DNA of 57,317 nucleotides, from contig NZ_MPPL01000001.1 of NCBI RefSeq assembly GCF_001911425.1, forward strand, positions 4,348,588-4,405,904, read 5' to 3'. The notes below the pieces were generated by a model. The model worked only from the letters and a program-made list of their open reading frames with translations, made no database searches and had not been told where the DNA came from. The stretch is from Mucilaginibacter polytrichastri (GTDB lineage Bacteria > Bacteroidota > Bacteroidia > Sphingobacteriales > Sphingobacteriaceae). Below are positions 16,154-24,780 of the stretch, piece after piece (position 1 is the stretch's first letter; each line of letters starts with the position of its first letter). Both the position numbers and the translations under genes were made by a program.

Positions 16154-17659
16154 TTAAGCCATTAAACCCGCCATACTCGCAGCCACCTGTGCTGCTACCC
16201 TACCCGGCAAAACCACCGTTAATTTATTGGGCAAGGCCAAATCATCACCCGCTTTACCGTGTAAATAAACACCGGCTAAACAAGCCTCTAATGCCGAATA
16301 TTGTTGAGCCAGCAAAGCTGTGATCACCCCTGTTAACACATCGCCCATACCGCCGCTTGCCATAGCTGCATTGCTTGTAGCGTTGAAATACAATTTCTCA
16401 TCCGGCGATGCAACAATGGTATAATCATTTTTTAACACGATATAAATCTCCAGTTCTTTAGCTTTTTGCTGAGCCGTTTGCAGGCGCTGCCACCAAGTTT
16501 TATGCTCGCCAAACAAACGGTCGAACTCTTTCATATGCGGTGTTAGTATACTGCCTTTGGGCAGGCAGGCCCATAGTTGTTTATACGTAGCCAGTAAATT
16601 AAGCGCATCGGCATCAATAACAACCGGCCTGGTGTAATTGGTAAATATTTCTGTAAGCAGGGCAAGTGCATTATCATCTTTGCCTAACCCCGGGCCAATA
16701 CCCATGGTACTAAATTTCGCCCAGTCAATTTCGGGTATTGTCTCGCCCTCGCGTACAATAGCCATTATTTCGGGCATGTAGCTATTCAGGGCAACCAATC
16801 CACTTTGCGGAATGCAAGCTGTTGTTAACCCCGCCCCTGCCTGTGCACAAGCCGAAGAGCATAGCAATGCCGCGCCCATAGTTTCGGCATGCCCCGCTAC
16901 AATTAAAGCATGCCCATAAGTACCTTTATTACTGAACCGCTCTCGTGGTTCCAAAATTTGTTTAATGTCCGCCTCTTCCAGGTATTGATAAGGCGAATTA
17001 AGCTGCTGTGTGTAGGTTTTATTAATGCCAATGCCTACAGCTACCCAGTTTTTAACAGCATATTTGGATTCGGGCAGCAGGAAATTAATTTTTGGCTGCT
17101 GAAAGGTGATCGCCAGGTCTGCTTTGATCACCACAGCAACCTCTTCAATTTCTCCTTCGCCATAAAAACCAGTAGGTACATCAACAGCTACTACCGTTTT
17201 ACCCCAGCTATTAATTTGCTGACCCAACTGGGCGTACTCGCCGGTAAGCGGCTTGTTAAGGCCATTGCCTAGTAAGGCATCAATGATGATATCGGCCGGT
17301 TCTATAATTAATTCTGCCGTTGATTTAAACTCCTTAATAATAACACCAGTTTGCTGCAAACGCTCGAGGTTAGTATTAAAATCAACTGATGTCTTTTCAG
17401 AAAAGCGGGCAATCTTAACATCCACCTTTTCAAAGCCATAATCGGTAAGCAAGCGCGCAATAGCCAGGCCATCTCCCCCATTGTTTCCGGTACCGCAATA
17501 AATAGCAATTGATTTTTCTATATCGCCATATCGAGCAGTAAATACCTGTTCAAAGGCCTTGGCGGCACGCTCCATCAAATCGATAGATGAGATGGGCTCA
17601 TGACTAATGGTATAAGTATCGGCTTCGTGAATTTGCGAGGCGGTGAGTAAAGGCTGCAT
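16154..17659 (-). CDS. nnr: Bifunctional NAD(P)H-hydrate repair enzyme Nnr
   Basis: Repairs hydrated NAD(P)H. The N-terminal half (about residues 1-215) is the NAD(P)HX epimerase (YjeF_N), with YCGTGNNGGDGLAIARLL (about 54-71) and VAVDVPTGFYGEGE. The C-terminal half (about 230-500) is the ADP-dependent dehydratase (carbohydrate-kinase-like), with GIGPGLG, VIDADALNLL, LTPHMKEFDRL and the ATP-site segment GGMGDVLTG (about 451-459). The length of 501 aa is that of the fused bacterial enzyme. Confidence 0.96.
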   Translation of the reverse strand: MQPLLTASQIHEADTYTISHEPISSIDLMERAAKAFEQVFTARYGDIEKSIAIYCGTGNNGGDGLAIARLLTDYGFEKVDVKIARFSEKTSVDFNTNLERLQQTGVIIKEFKSTAELIIEPADIIIDALLGNGLNKPLTGEYAQLGQQINSWGKTVVAVDVPTGFYGEGEIEEVAVVIKADLAITFQQPKINFLLPESKYAVKNWVAVGIGINKTYTQQLNSPYQYLEEADIKQILEPRERFSNKGTYGHALIVAGHAETMGAALLCSSACAQAGAGLTTACIPQSGLVALNSYMPEIMAIVREGETIPEIDWAKFSTMGIGPGLGKDDNALALLTEIFTNYTRPVVIDADALNLLATYKQLWACLPKGSILTPHMKEFDRLFGEHKTWWQRLQTAQQKAKELEIYIVLKNDYTIVASPDEKLYFNATSNAAMASGGMGDVLTGVITALLAQQYSALEACLAGVYLHGKAGDDLALPNKLTVVLPGRVAAQVAASMAGLMA

Positions 17660-17719
17660 ATTGTTAAAAGTAACAATTAACAGGTTTGTTTGGCGAAAGC
17701 AAAAGGTTTATTGAAAAAC

Positions 17720-17880
17720 AAATTGTCCTTATATACCAAGAAAGGCCATCCTAAGTGGAAAGCCCTTCTTGGTATTAATTCTTTTGCTGTTCGGAACCTC
17801 GGAAGAATTTTTCTACGTTTTGCACAACAAGGCTTTACAAAGCGAAAAAGATTCGTCGTTAGCACCCGGAATGACAAAAT
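17720..17880. repeat. Decayed dispersed repeat with inverted arms
   Basis: ATACCAAGAAAGG (17733-17745) and CCCTTCTTGGTAT (17763-17775) form an imperfect hairpin. The DNA then continues with GGAAGAATTTTTCTACG and ends CGGAATGACAAAAT, related to the element at 19058-19142. Open frames exist on both strands across it, but they run through the palindromes and resemble no protein family, so I do not call a gene. Confidence 0.5.
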
Positions 17881-17883
17881 AAC

Positions 17884-19011
17884 CTATTGCGCCGGCGTAA
17901 ACTTTAAACATACCGGGTTACCAATGCTTAAGCGGGCTCCGGTAGTGGTTAGTTTACCTGTGGTTTTGTCTATTTTGTAAAGAACAACACTATCGCTGTT
18001 TTGGTTAGCAACCAGCAGGAACGAACCTGTAGGGTCTATCACAAAATTACGCGGACCTTTACCCAGGCTCGATACACGATCTACATACGTTAACTGGCCA
18101 TTATCTTTATTAATAGCAAAGGTTACAATATCATTTGCTGTGCCACGGTTTGATGCATATAAGAACCGGCCATCGGGCGATACATGGATATCGGCAGCAC
18201 CTACTTCGCCGGTGAAACCGTCTGGCAGCATGGTGATAGACTGGGTTTGTTTTAGCTTGCCGCCATGATATTCGAAGCTGTAAATATTACCGCCCATTTC
18301 TGTAATCAGGTATACATATTTATGGTCGGGCGAAAAATCAATATGGCGCGGGCCATTACCGGCCATTACAGTAGTCAGGTTCTCGGGCAGCGGGGTTAAC
18401 GGTTGCGCATCTGATGCCTTATAACGGGTAGCATTTAGCTTATCGGTACCCAGGTCGCTGTAAAATACATATTTCTCATCTGGCGATAATACTGCTGTGT
18501 GTACATGCGGGCCCTCTTGGCGGGCTTCATTAGGGCCTTTACCTTCATCTTTAATATTTTGCTTTACCACACCTAACGATCCATCGGTATTAATGGGCAA
18601 TACGCTTAAGTTTCCGCTGGAGTAGTTGGCTACAAAAACATTTTTCTGTGCTTTATCTACCGATATATAGCATGGGTCTGCCCCTTGCGAAGGCTGGCTG
18701 TTAATGGGTTGCAATATGCCTGTTTTAGCATCAAAACCAAACGAGCTAACACCGCCATCTTTACCATCTTCATTTACAGCATAAACAAATTTGTTGTTAC
18801 TGCATACGCACAGGTAAGATGGGTTACTAGTTGCCACCTGGCTTAGATATGCCAAGCGGCCGGTTTCGGTATAAAAACGGTAAACATAAATACCCTTGCT
18901 AGTGCCCTTGGTGTAAGTACCGATAACCAGATCGAAGGTTTTTGGAGCAGGTTTCTGGGCATAAGTTAAACCCGAAGCCAGTAGCATTATAATAAACAGT
19001 AATTTTTTCAT
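17884..19011 (-). CDS. Secreted lactonase family protein (7-bladed propeller, Pgl-like)
   Basis: A 375-aa protein of the 6-phosphogluconolactonase (YbhE-type) propeller family. Residues 1-18 are a signal peptide (MKKLLFIIMLLASGLTYAQ), so it is periplasmic, unlike the cytoplasmic sugar-phosphate lactonase. Propeller hallmarks include IGTYTKGTSKGIYVY, NPSYLC, GPHVHTAVLSPDEKYVFYSDLGTD, NGPRHIDFSPDHKYVY and GKGPRNFVIDPTGSFLLVANQNS. Because of its location the true substrate is probably an extracellular lactone. It is monocistronic, flanked by repeats. Confidence 0.88.
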   Translation of the reverse strand: MKKLLFIIMLLASGLTYAQKPAPKTFDLVIGTYTKGTSKGIYVYRFYTETGRLAYLSQVATSNPSYLCVCSNNKFVYAVNEDGKDGGVSSFGFDAKTGILQPINSQPSQGADPCYISVDKAQKNVFVANYSSGNLSVLPINTDGSLGVVKQNIKDEGKGPNEARQEGPHVHTAVLSPDEKYVFYSDLGTDKLNATRYKASDAQPLTPLPENLTTVMAGNGPRHIDFSPDHKYVYLITEMGGNIYSFEYHGGKLKQTQSITMLPDGFTGEVGAADIHVSPDGRFLYASNRGTANDIVTFAINKDNGQLTYVDRVSSLGKGPRNFVIDPTGSFLLVANQNSDSVVLYKIDKTTGKLTTTGARLSIGNPVCLKFTPAQ

Positions 19012-19057
19012 AGAGGCAGCATTTATTTATTGGGACGCAAATTAGTAAAAAAAACAC

Positions 19058-19142
19058 TTGTCGTTCTGAGTGTAACGAAGAATCTTCTGCGCTAAGATTT
19101 GTCCTCTCGAAGAAGATTCTTCGTTACACTCAGAATGACAAA
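19058..19142. repeat. Long inverted dispersed repeat, GTCATTCTGA/GAAGAATCTTCT family
   Basis: Two arms of roughly 33 bases, about 19058-19092 and 19109-19142, are near-perfect inverted copies. Each outer end reads TTGTC(G/A)TTCTGAGTGTAACG. The RNA would fold into a long hairpin. Related single or decayed copies occur at 3329-3400 and 17785-17880. Confidence 0.75.
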
Positions 19143-19156
19143 GGAGAGCTAAACGA

Positions 19157-19184
19157 AAACTGCCCGGTTCTCACCGGGCAGTTT
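19157..19184 (-). terminator. Intrinsic terminator of rluB
   Basis: AAACTGCCCGGT (19157-19168) pairs with ACCGGGCAGTTT (19173-19184) around a four-base loop, with a short T tail on the minus strand. It lies ten bases past the rluB stop. Confidence 0.8.
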
Positions 19185-19193
19185 CAATATTTA

Positions 19194-20720
19194 TTAAACC
19201 AAATGTTTCAGTTGGATCACCTCTTTTTCGTCGAGGTATCTCCAGCGTCCGCGTGGTAAGTCTTTTTTGGTAAGGTTGGCGTACACCGAGCGGTCAAGTT
19301 TTACAACTTCGTAACCCAGGTGCTCAAATATGCGGCGAACAATACGGTTACGCCCGCTGTGAATCTGGATGCCCACTTCTTTTTTGGTACCACCGGCTAC
19401 GTATGATACCGAGTCTGGTTTTATAAAACCATCTTCCAGCTCAAGGCCAAAGCCTATCTTATTTAAATCGCCTTGTATTAAGCCTTTATCAAGCTCAACC
19501 ATGTACAATTTAGAGATGTTATTTTTTGGATGGGATAATTTATCCGCTAAATCACCATCGTTGGTCATTAATAATAAACCGGTTGTGTTACGGTCTAATC
19601 GGCCAACAGGGTAAATACGTTCTTTGCTGGCTTTATCAACCAATTGCATTACGGTACGGCGTTCCATCGGGTCATCAGTAGTGGTCAGATAATCCTTTGG
19701 TTTGTTCAGCAATACGTAAACGTTTTTCTCACGCTTTAAGGTTTCGCCGTTGTATTTGATCACATCTTTATAAGGATCAACTTTGTGGCCCAGTTCAGAT
19801 ATCACTTCGCCGTTAACCGAAACTACACCGGCCATAATCAGCTCATCGGCCTTACGGCGAGAGCAGATGCCTGCATTAGAGATGTAACGGTTTAAGCGCA
19901 TTAAGCCGTCGTCTTTTATTGTAGTAGTGCTTGGTTTTTTAGCTCTTAAAGTACGCTCTGGTTTGTTACCATTGGCATCATAATCGCCCGGGCGTGACTT
20001 TTCGCGTTTTTCGTAAGTTTTGGTATAACCACGGTTGTCTTTACCAGGAACCTGCTCCGTTTGCGGGCGCTGGGTTGATGGTGGGCGGCGTGAAAAGCTT
20101 TTTTCGCCTAATGATGGCTTGCGGTAAGGGCGGTCGCCGGTTGGCCTGTCAGATCCACCGCGTGATGATGGGCGGTCGCCGTATGATTTTTCGCCACCTT
20201 CGCTGCTGCGTTCAGGCCGGCCACTGTATGGGCGATCTGATGCACCGCGTGATGGGCGGTCGCCGTAAGGCTTATCACCGCCACTGCGTTCTGCACGTGG
20301 GCTGTATGGCCTGTCTGATGAAGTACGTTTTGGGCGTTCGCCGAAAGGTTTGTCTGAAGCGCTGCGTTCAGGTCGGCCACTGTATGGACGATCTGATGAG
20401 GTGCCCCTTGACGGGCGGTCGCCGTACGGCTTGTCTGAAGCGCCACGTTCCGGACGGCCAGTGTAAGGCCTGTCTGACGAATTACCGCGAGACGGACGAT
20501 CACCATAAGGTTTGTCTGTATTGCTTGCGCGATCTGCTGAGCCCGTATTTGGCCTGCGGCCTGCACGTGGCGAATCACTACCGTTTTTGTTGTTTGATTT
20601 TGGTGCGGATGATCTGGAATCTGAAGGTTTGTTCCAATCTTTCTTTCCGTCTTTGGCATTTCTACCTGAAGATCCTGAAGGCCTGTCGTCGCGACTATTG
20701 CCTGGTTTTCTAAAAGCCAT
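19194..20720 (-). CDS. rluB: Pseudouridine synthase RluB-like with long repetitive basic N-terminal arm
   Basis: The C-terminal 236 residues (273-508) are a standard RluB/RsuA enzyme that isomerises a uridine in 23S rRNA. An S4 RNA-binding domain starts LMRLNRYISNAGICSRRKADE, and the catalytic aspartate is Asp376 in GRLDRNTTG. The first 272 residues are disordered, rich in Arg, Ser, Gly, Asp, Pro and Tyr, with repeats of the type SDKPYGDRPSRG and SDRPYSGRPERS between about residues 70 and 200. Such arms are known on RluB of Bacteroidota and probably bind RNA, but the number of repeats here is high. The DNA repeats may vary in copy number. Confidence 0.9.
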   Translation of the reverse strand: MAFRKPGNSRDDRPSGSSGRNAKDGKKDWNKPSDSRSSAPKSNNKNGSDSPRAGRRPNTGSADRASNTDKPYGDRPSRGNSSDRPYTGRPERGASDKPYGDRPSRGTSSDRPYSGRPERSASDKPFGERPKRTSSDRPYSPRAERSGGDKPYGDRPSRGASDRPYSGRPERSSEGGEKSYGDRPSSRGGSDRPTGDRPYRKPSLGEKSFSRRPPSTQRPQTEQVPGKDNRGYTKTYEKREKSRPGDYDANGNKPERTLRAKKPSTTTIKDDGLMRLNRYISNAGICSRRKADELIMAGVVSVNGEVISELGHKVDPYKDVIKYNGETLKREKNVYVLLNKPKDYLTTTDDPMERRTVMQLVDKASKERIYPVGRLDRNTTGLLLMTNDGDLADKLSHPKNNISKLYMVELDKGLIQGDLNKIGFGLELEDGFIKPDSVSYVAGGTKKEVGIQIHSGRNRIVRRIFEHLGYEVVKLDRSVYANLTKKDLPRGRWRYLDEKEVIQLKHLV

Positions 20721-20901
20721 ACTTTTTTGTTTAACGCTATCTCAGCGGGAGGGTAAAGTTACAACAATTAATGAAAGTTAAAAGAAATTTTTTAACAAAA
20801 AATCTATGCCTATCATACTTTAAAACGCTGTTTTTCAAAGTTTTCAACACGGTGTTAACAGGGGCTGTTTTGCAATTGCTTGATATTGTGCATAATATAC
20901 T

Positions 20902-20909
20902 TACCTTTG
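20902..20909 (+). promoter_or_regulatory. Putative -7 box of the lytic transglycosylase gene
   Basis: TACCTTTG fits TAnnTTTG. An ATTG lies 23 bases upstream (20875-20878), the outer limit of the usual spacing. The gene starts 40 bases downstream. Confidence 0.45.
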
Positions 20910-20949
20910 CAGCCAAACCTAAGCCAAATGTTGAATTAAAATAGATTGA

Positions 20950-21711
20950 ATGATTAAGAAACACTTATTTACGTGCTCCGTAATATTGGTGTCGGTTGTC
21001 ATTTTGAAACTGTTTGTCTGCAGTACAACTGAAAGTAAGAACGTAGTTAAAAGTACCCGCTTTGCAGGTTACATAGCGCTACGCCCGGAAGAAAGCGAAG
21101 GCTACAATTTTGCTCACGAAGCTATCCCTGTTACCAACAAAAAGGTGGGCAGGAAGTTCAAAGTATCCCTTTGGCGGCATAGCTATAATACCGTGGGGTC
21201 TGTAGTGCTTCATAAAAAGGCCAGTAAATTATTTCCAATAATTGAACCCATACTACGTGCGTATGGCATCCCCGAAGATTTTAAGTACATCCCGCTTGTA
21301 GAATCTGGTTTAAAGTCAGGCGTATCTCCTAAAGGAGCGGCTGGTTTATGGCAGTTTATGCCGCAAACCGCACGCGATTACGGCCTGCGGGTTGGCGGTG
21401 GGCAGGATGATCGTTTAAACGTACGCAAATCTACCATTGCCGCTTGTAAATACCTGCGCGAACTTTACGGCGTTTTTAACAGCTGGACGCTTACTGCGGC
21501 GGCCTACAACGGCGGCTCGCCACGCATACGCCATGCTATTAATCACAAAAACCAGGGCAACTATTATTATATGAGCCTTAACCGTGAAACAGCAAGTTAT
21601 GTTTACAAGCTGATTGCCATGAAAGAGGTGATCAAAAAACCCAAAGACTATGGCTACCATAACGTGTATGCCTCTTATTTACAGCCTGCAGAATTGCTGG
21701 CTGTAAACTAA
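20950..21711 (+). CDS. Lytic transglycosylase (SLT domain)
   Basis: A 253-aa peptidoglycan-cleaving enzyme. A hydrophobic segment at residues 8-22 is a signal peptide or anchor. The SLT domain covers about 95-225: YIPLVESGLKSGVSPKGAAGLWQFMP contains the catalytic glutamate (VESGL), then TARDYGL, and TAAAYNGGSPRI. It resembles the catalytic part of MltD but lacks LysM repeats. It makes cell-wall turnover products and fits the envelope theme. A strong terminator follows. Confidence 0.92.
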   Translation: MIKKHLFTCSVILVSVVILKLFVCSTTESKNVVKSTRFAGYIALRPEESEGYNFAHEAIPVTNKKVGRKFKVSLWRHSYNTVGSVVLHKKASKLFPIIEPILRAYGIPEDFKYIPLVESGLKSGVSPKGAAGLWQFMPQTARDYGLRVGGGQDDRLNVRKSTIAACKYLRELYGVFNSWTLTAAAYNGGSPRIRHAINHKNQGNYYYMSLNRETASYVYKLIAMKEVIKKPKDYGYHNVYASYLQPAELLAVN

Positions 21712-21736
21712 AAGTAAAATTATTACGGAGCATTTG

Positions 21737-21774
21737 AAGGTCGCTTTGCAGAACAGCAAAGCGACCTTTTTTTT
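21737..21774 (+). terminator. Intrinsic terminator after the lytic transglycosylase gene
   Basis: AAGGTCGCTTTGC (21737-21749) and GCAAAGCGACCTT (21756-21768) form a perfect 13-bp stem, followed by a T run. Confidence 0.92.
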
Positions 21775-21775
21775 G

Positions 21776-21783
21776 TATATTTG
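21776..21783 (+). promoter_or_regulatory. Putative -7 box of uvrA
   Basis: TATATTTG immediately follows the preceding terminator and lies 80 bases before uvrA. It fits TAnnTTTG. The -33 region lies in the terminator stem and shows no TTG. Confidence 0.4.
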
Positions 21784-21863
21784 TGCCTCTTTTTCTGCTA
21801 TTTACAACAGGCTTTAAAACCAAGTTGTGGTGGCAGGGTTACTAATGTTTTCTGACATAAACT

Positions 21864-24716
21864 ATGAATGAAATTACGGTAGATCTGGGCGAGCAAAGTG
21901 AAGTTGAAGTTTTTGGAGCCCGGGTACATAACCTAAAAAATATAGATGTTTCCTTTCCGCGCAACAAGCTGGTTGTTATAACCGGGTTGAGTGGCAGCGG
22001 GAAATCATCGCTGGCATTTGATACCATTTATGCCGAAGGGCAGCGCCGTTATATGGAAACATTTTCGGCCTACTCGCGCCAGTTTATGGGCGGTATGGAA
22101 CGGCCTGATGTTGACAAGGTATCGGGCCTTAGCCCGGTTATTGCCATTGAGCAAAAAACTACCAGCAAAAATCCGCGTTCGACTGTTGGAACCATTACCG
22201 AGATCTATGACTTTATGCGTTTGCTTTTTGCGCGTGCCGGCCAAGCTTATTCGTACGTTACGGGCGAGAAGATGGAGCGTATGTCTGAAGACCAGATCTA
22301 TAATACCATCCTTACCCGGTTTGATGGGCAGCCGGTTAACATACTGGCACCGGTGGTTAAAGGCCGTAAAGGGCATTACCGCGAATTGTTTGAGCAGATT
22401 CGTAAGCAGGGCTTTTTAAAGGTTTGGGTGGATGGGGCTATTATAGATGTGGAGCCTAAAATGCAGGTAGACCGCTACAAGATTCACGATATTGATATTG
22501 TGGTAGATCGTTTGGTGGTTACTGATAAGGATAGCAAGCGTTTATATACCTCTATCCAGTCGGCATTAAAAACGGCGAAGGGAATTATCCGCGTAAGCGA
22601 TAAAGATGGTAACGTATCCTATTTTAGTAAATACCTGATGGACCCGGTTTCGGGCATCTCTTATGATGAACCTCAGCCTAATACTTTCTCGTTCAACTCG
22701 CCTTATGGCGCCTGCGAAAAATGCGACGGCCTTGGTTATATCTTCGAGGTGGATGAAAACTCGGTTATCCCAAACCCGAAACTAAGCATCCTGAACGGTG
22801 GTTTGGCGCCAATTGGTGAGTATAAAGAAACCTGGATTTTCCAGGTATTGAAAGCACTGGCCAAAAAGTACGAGTTCTCATTATCTGTACCGATTGAGAA
22901 ACTACCGCGCGAAAAGCTGGACATTATCCTTAATGGTTCGCACGAAGTGATTACTGTGGCGGTTGAGTACAACAAATGGAATGTACAAAGCTACCAGGTA
23001 ACGTTCGACGGCTTGATCCGCATGCTGGAAGAGCAGCAGGAAAAACGCAGCGAAGATATATCTGATGATATGGAGGCTTACCGCGTTCTTAAAGTTTGCC
23101 CGGTTTGTGCCGGGGCAAGGTTAAAAAAAGAGTCGCTTCACTTTAAGGTAGACAATAAAAACATATTTGAGCTGGCTACCATGGATATCACCACGCTGCA
23201 AGCTTGGTTTGAAGGGTTGGAAGATAGGCTTAATGATCGTCAGAACATCATCGGTAAAGAGATCCTGAAAGAGATTCGCGCCCGTATCGGCTTTTTGCTT
23301 GATGTTGGCTTGAGCTATTTAACGCTCGACCGTACCGCGCGTACCCTATCAGGCGGTGAAGCACAGCGGATTCGCTTGGCTACCCAGATCGGTTCGCAGC
23401 TAATGAATGTAATGTACATTCTGGATGAGCCGAGCATTGGCCTGCACCAGCGCGATAACGACCGCTTAATTAATGCACTTAAAAACCTGCGCGACCTGGG
23501 CAATACCGTTTTGGTTGTTGAGCACGATAAGGACATGATATTAGAGGCCGACTATGTAATTGACATGGGCCCGGCTGCCGGCGTACACGGCGGGCAAATT
23601 GTTGCCGAAGGTACACCTGCCGAACTGATGGCCAAGCATACGTTGACCACGCAATATTTAAACGGCGAGCGCGAAATTGCCATCCCTAAAAAACGCCGCG
23701 AAGGCAATGGCAAAACCTTATCGCTGAAAAACGCAACAGGCCATAACCTTAAAAATGTATCGGTTACTTTCCCCTTAGGGAAACTGATCGGCATTACCGG
23801 CGTATCGGGCAGTGGTAAATCAAGCTTAATTACCGAGACTTTGTACCCGGTGCTTAATCACCACTTCTTCAGGGCTAAGAAACATCCGCTGCCTTACAAA
23901 AAGATAGAAGGCCTGGAAGATATCGATAAGGTGATCGAGATTGATCAAACACCTATTGGCCGTACACCGCGTTCAAATCCGGCTACTTATACCAGTGTAT
24001 TCTCAGATATTCGTAACCTGTATGTGGCGTTGCCAGAATCAAAGATACGTGGTTATAAACCCGGCCGTTTCTCATTCAATGTTAAGGGTGGCCGCTGCGA
24101 AACATGCCAGGGTGCTGGTATGAAGCTTATCGAGATGAACTTTTTGCCAGATGTACACGTACCTTGCGAAGAGTGCGGCGGTAAACGTTATAACCGCGAA
24201 ACACTGGAAGTGCGTTACCGTGGTAAATCTATCAGCGATGTGTTGGATATGAGTATTGAGGATGCTACAACTTTCTTTGAACACATCCCATCTATTTACC
24301 GCAAGGTAAAAACACTGAATGACGTGGGCTTGGGTTATATTACTTTAGGCCAGTCTTCCTTAACCCTGTCCGGTGGCGAGGCACAGCGCGTAAAGCTCGC
24401 TACCGAATTATCGAAAAAAGACACCGGGAATACTTTCTACATATTAGATGAACCTACTACCGGCTTACACTTTGAGGATATTAACGTATTACTTGGCGTA
24501 CTGCAGCAACTGGTTGATAAAGGCAACACCGTTTTGGTGATAGAGCACAACCTCGATGTAATTAAGGTGGTAGACCACGTTATTGATCTTGGCCCCGAAG
24601 GCGGATCTGGTGGTGGCACTATCCTATTCTCCGGTACGCCTGAAGGCTTATGTAAGGTAAAAGAAAGCTTTACAGGTAAGTTTCTGGCTAAAGAGATGAA
24701 GATAAATGTGAAATAA
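21864..24716 (+). CDS. uvrA: Excinuclease ABC subunit A
   Basis: Damage-recognition ATPase of nucleotide excision repair. It is a 950-aa double ABC protein: Walker A motifs GLSGSGKSSLAF (about residue 42) and GVSGSGKSSLI (about 650), signatures TLSGGEAQR at about 495 and 835, and Walker B ILDEPSIGLHQ and ILDEPTTGLHF. Zinc modules are intact (CEKCDGLGY with CPVCAGARL, and CETCQGAG with CEECGGKRY). Full length with the common N-terminus. No SOS-type operator was recognised upstream. Confidence 0.98.
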   Translation: MNEITVDLGEQSEVEVFGARVHNLKNIDVSFPRNKLVVITGLSGSGKSSLAFDTIYAEGQRRYMETFSAYSRQFMGGMERPDVDKVSGLSPVIAIEQKTTSKNPRSTVGTITEIYDFMRLLFARAGQAYSYVTGEKMERMSEDQIYNTILTRFDGQPVNILAPVVKGRKGHYRELFEQIRKQGFLKVWVDGAIIDVEPKMQVDRYKIHDIDIVVDRLVVTDKDSKRLYTSIQSALKTAKGIIRVSDKDGNVSYFSKYLMDPVSGISYDEPQPNTFSFNSPYGACEKCDGLGYIFEVDENSVIPNPKLSILNGGLAPIGEYKETWIFQVLKALAKKYEFSLSVPIEKLPREKLDIILNGSHEVITVAVEYNKWNVQSYQVTFDGLIRMLEEQQEKRSEDISDDMEAYRVLKVCPVCAGARLKKESLHFKVDNKNIFELATMDITTLQAWFEGLEDRLNDRQNIIGKEILKEIRARIGFLLDVGLSYLTLDRTARTLSGGEAQRIRLATQIGSQLMNVMYILDEPSIGLHQRDNDRLINALKNLRDLGNTVLVVEHDKDMILEADYVIDMGPAAGVHGGQIVAEGTPAELMAKHTLTTQYLNGEREIAIPKKRREGNGKTLSLKNATGHNLKNVSVTFPLGKLIGITGVSGSGKSSLITETLYPVLNHHFFRAKKHPLPYKKIEGLEDIDKVIEIDQTPIGRTPRSNPATYTSVFSDIRNLYVALPESKIRGYKPGRFSFNVKGGRCETCQGAGMKLIEMNFLPDVHVPCEECGGKRYNRETLEVRYRGKSISDVLDMSIEDATTFFEHIPSIYRKVKTLNDVGLGYITLGQSSLTLSGGEAQRVKLATELSKKDTGNTFYILDEPTTGLHFEDINVLLGVLQQLVDKGNTVLVIEHNLDVIKVVDHVIDLGPEGGSGGGTILFSGTPEGLCKVKESFTGKFLAKEMKINVK

Positions 24717-24733
24717 AAACTAATTATTTAGTT

Positions 24734-24773
24734 AAAAGGTGTTAGATTGCATTATCTAACACCTTTTATTTTT
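24734..24773 (+). terminator. Intrinsic terminator after uvrA
   Basis: AAAAGGTGTTAGAT (24734-24747) and ATCTAACACCTTTT (24754-24767) form a 14-bp stem, followed by ATTTTTA. Confidence 0.88.
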
Positions 24774-24780
24774 ATAGACT

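Noticed and set aside
17690..17980. Basic small protein on the plus strand, and a minus-strand counterpart at 17677-17877
   Set aside because: Both frames run through a dispersed palindromic repeat and resemble no family; best explained as repeat DNA.
19994..20713. Long plus-strand frame (about 239 codons) opposite rluB
   Set aside because: It is a shadow of the repetitive Arg/Gly/Ser coding region; the translation is Cys/His/Arg-rich without any domain, while the minus strand encodes a clear RluB.
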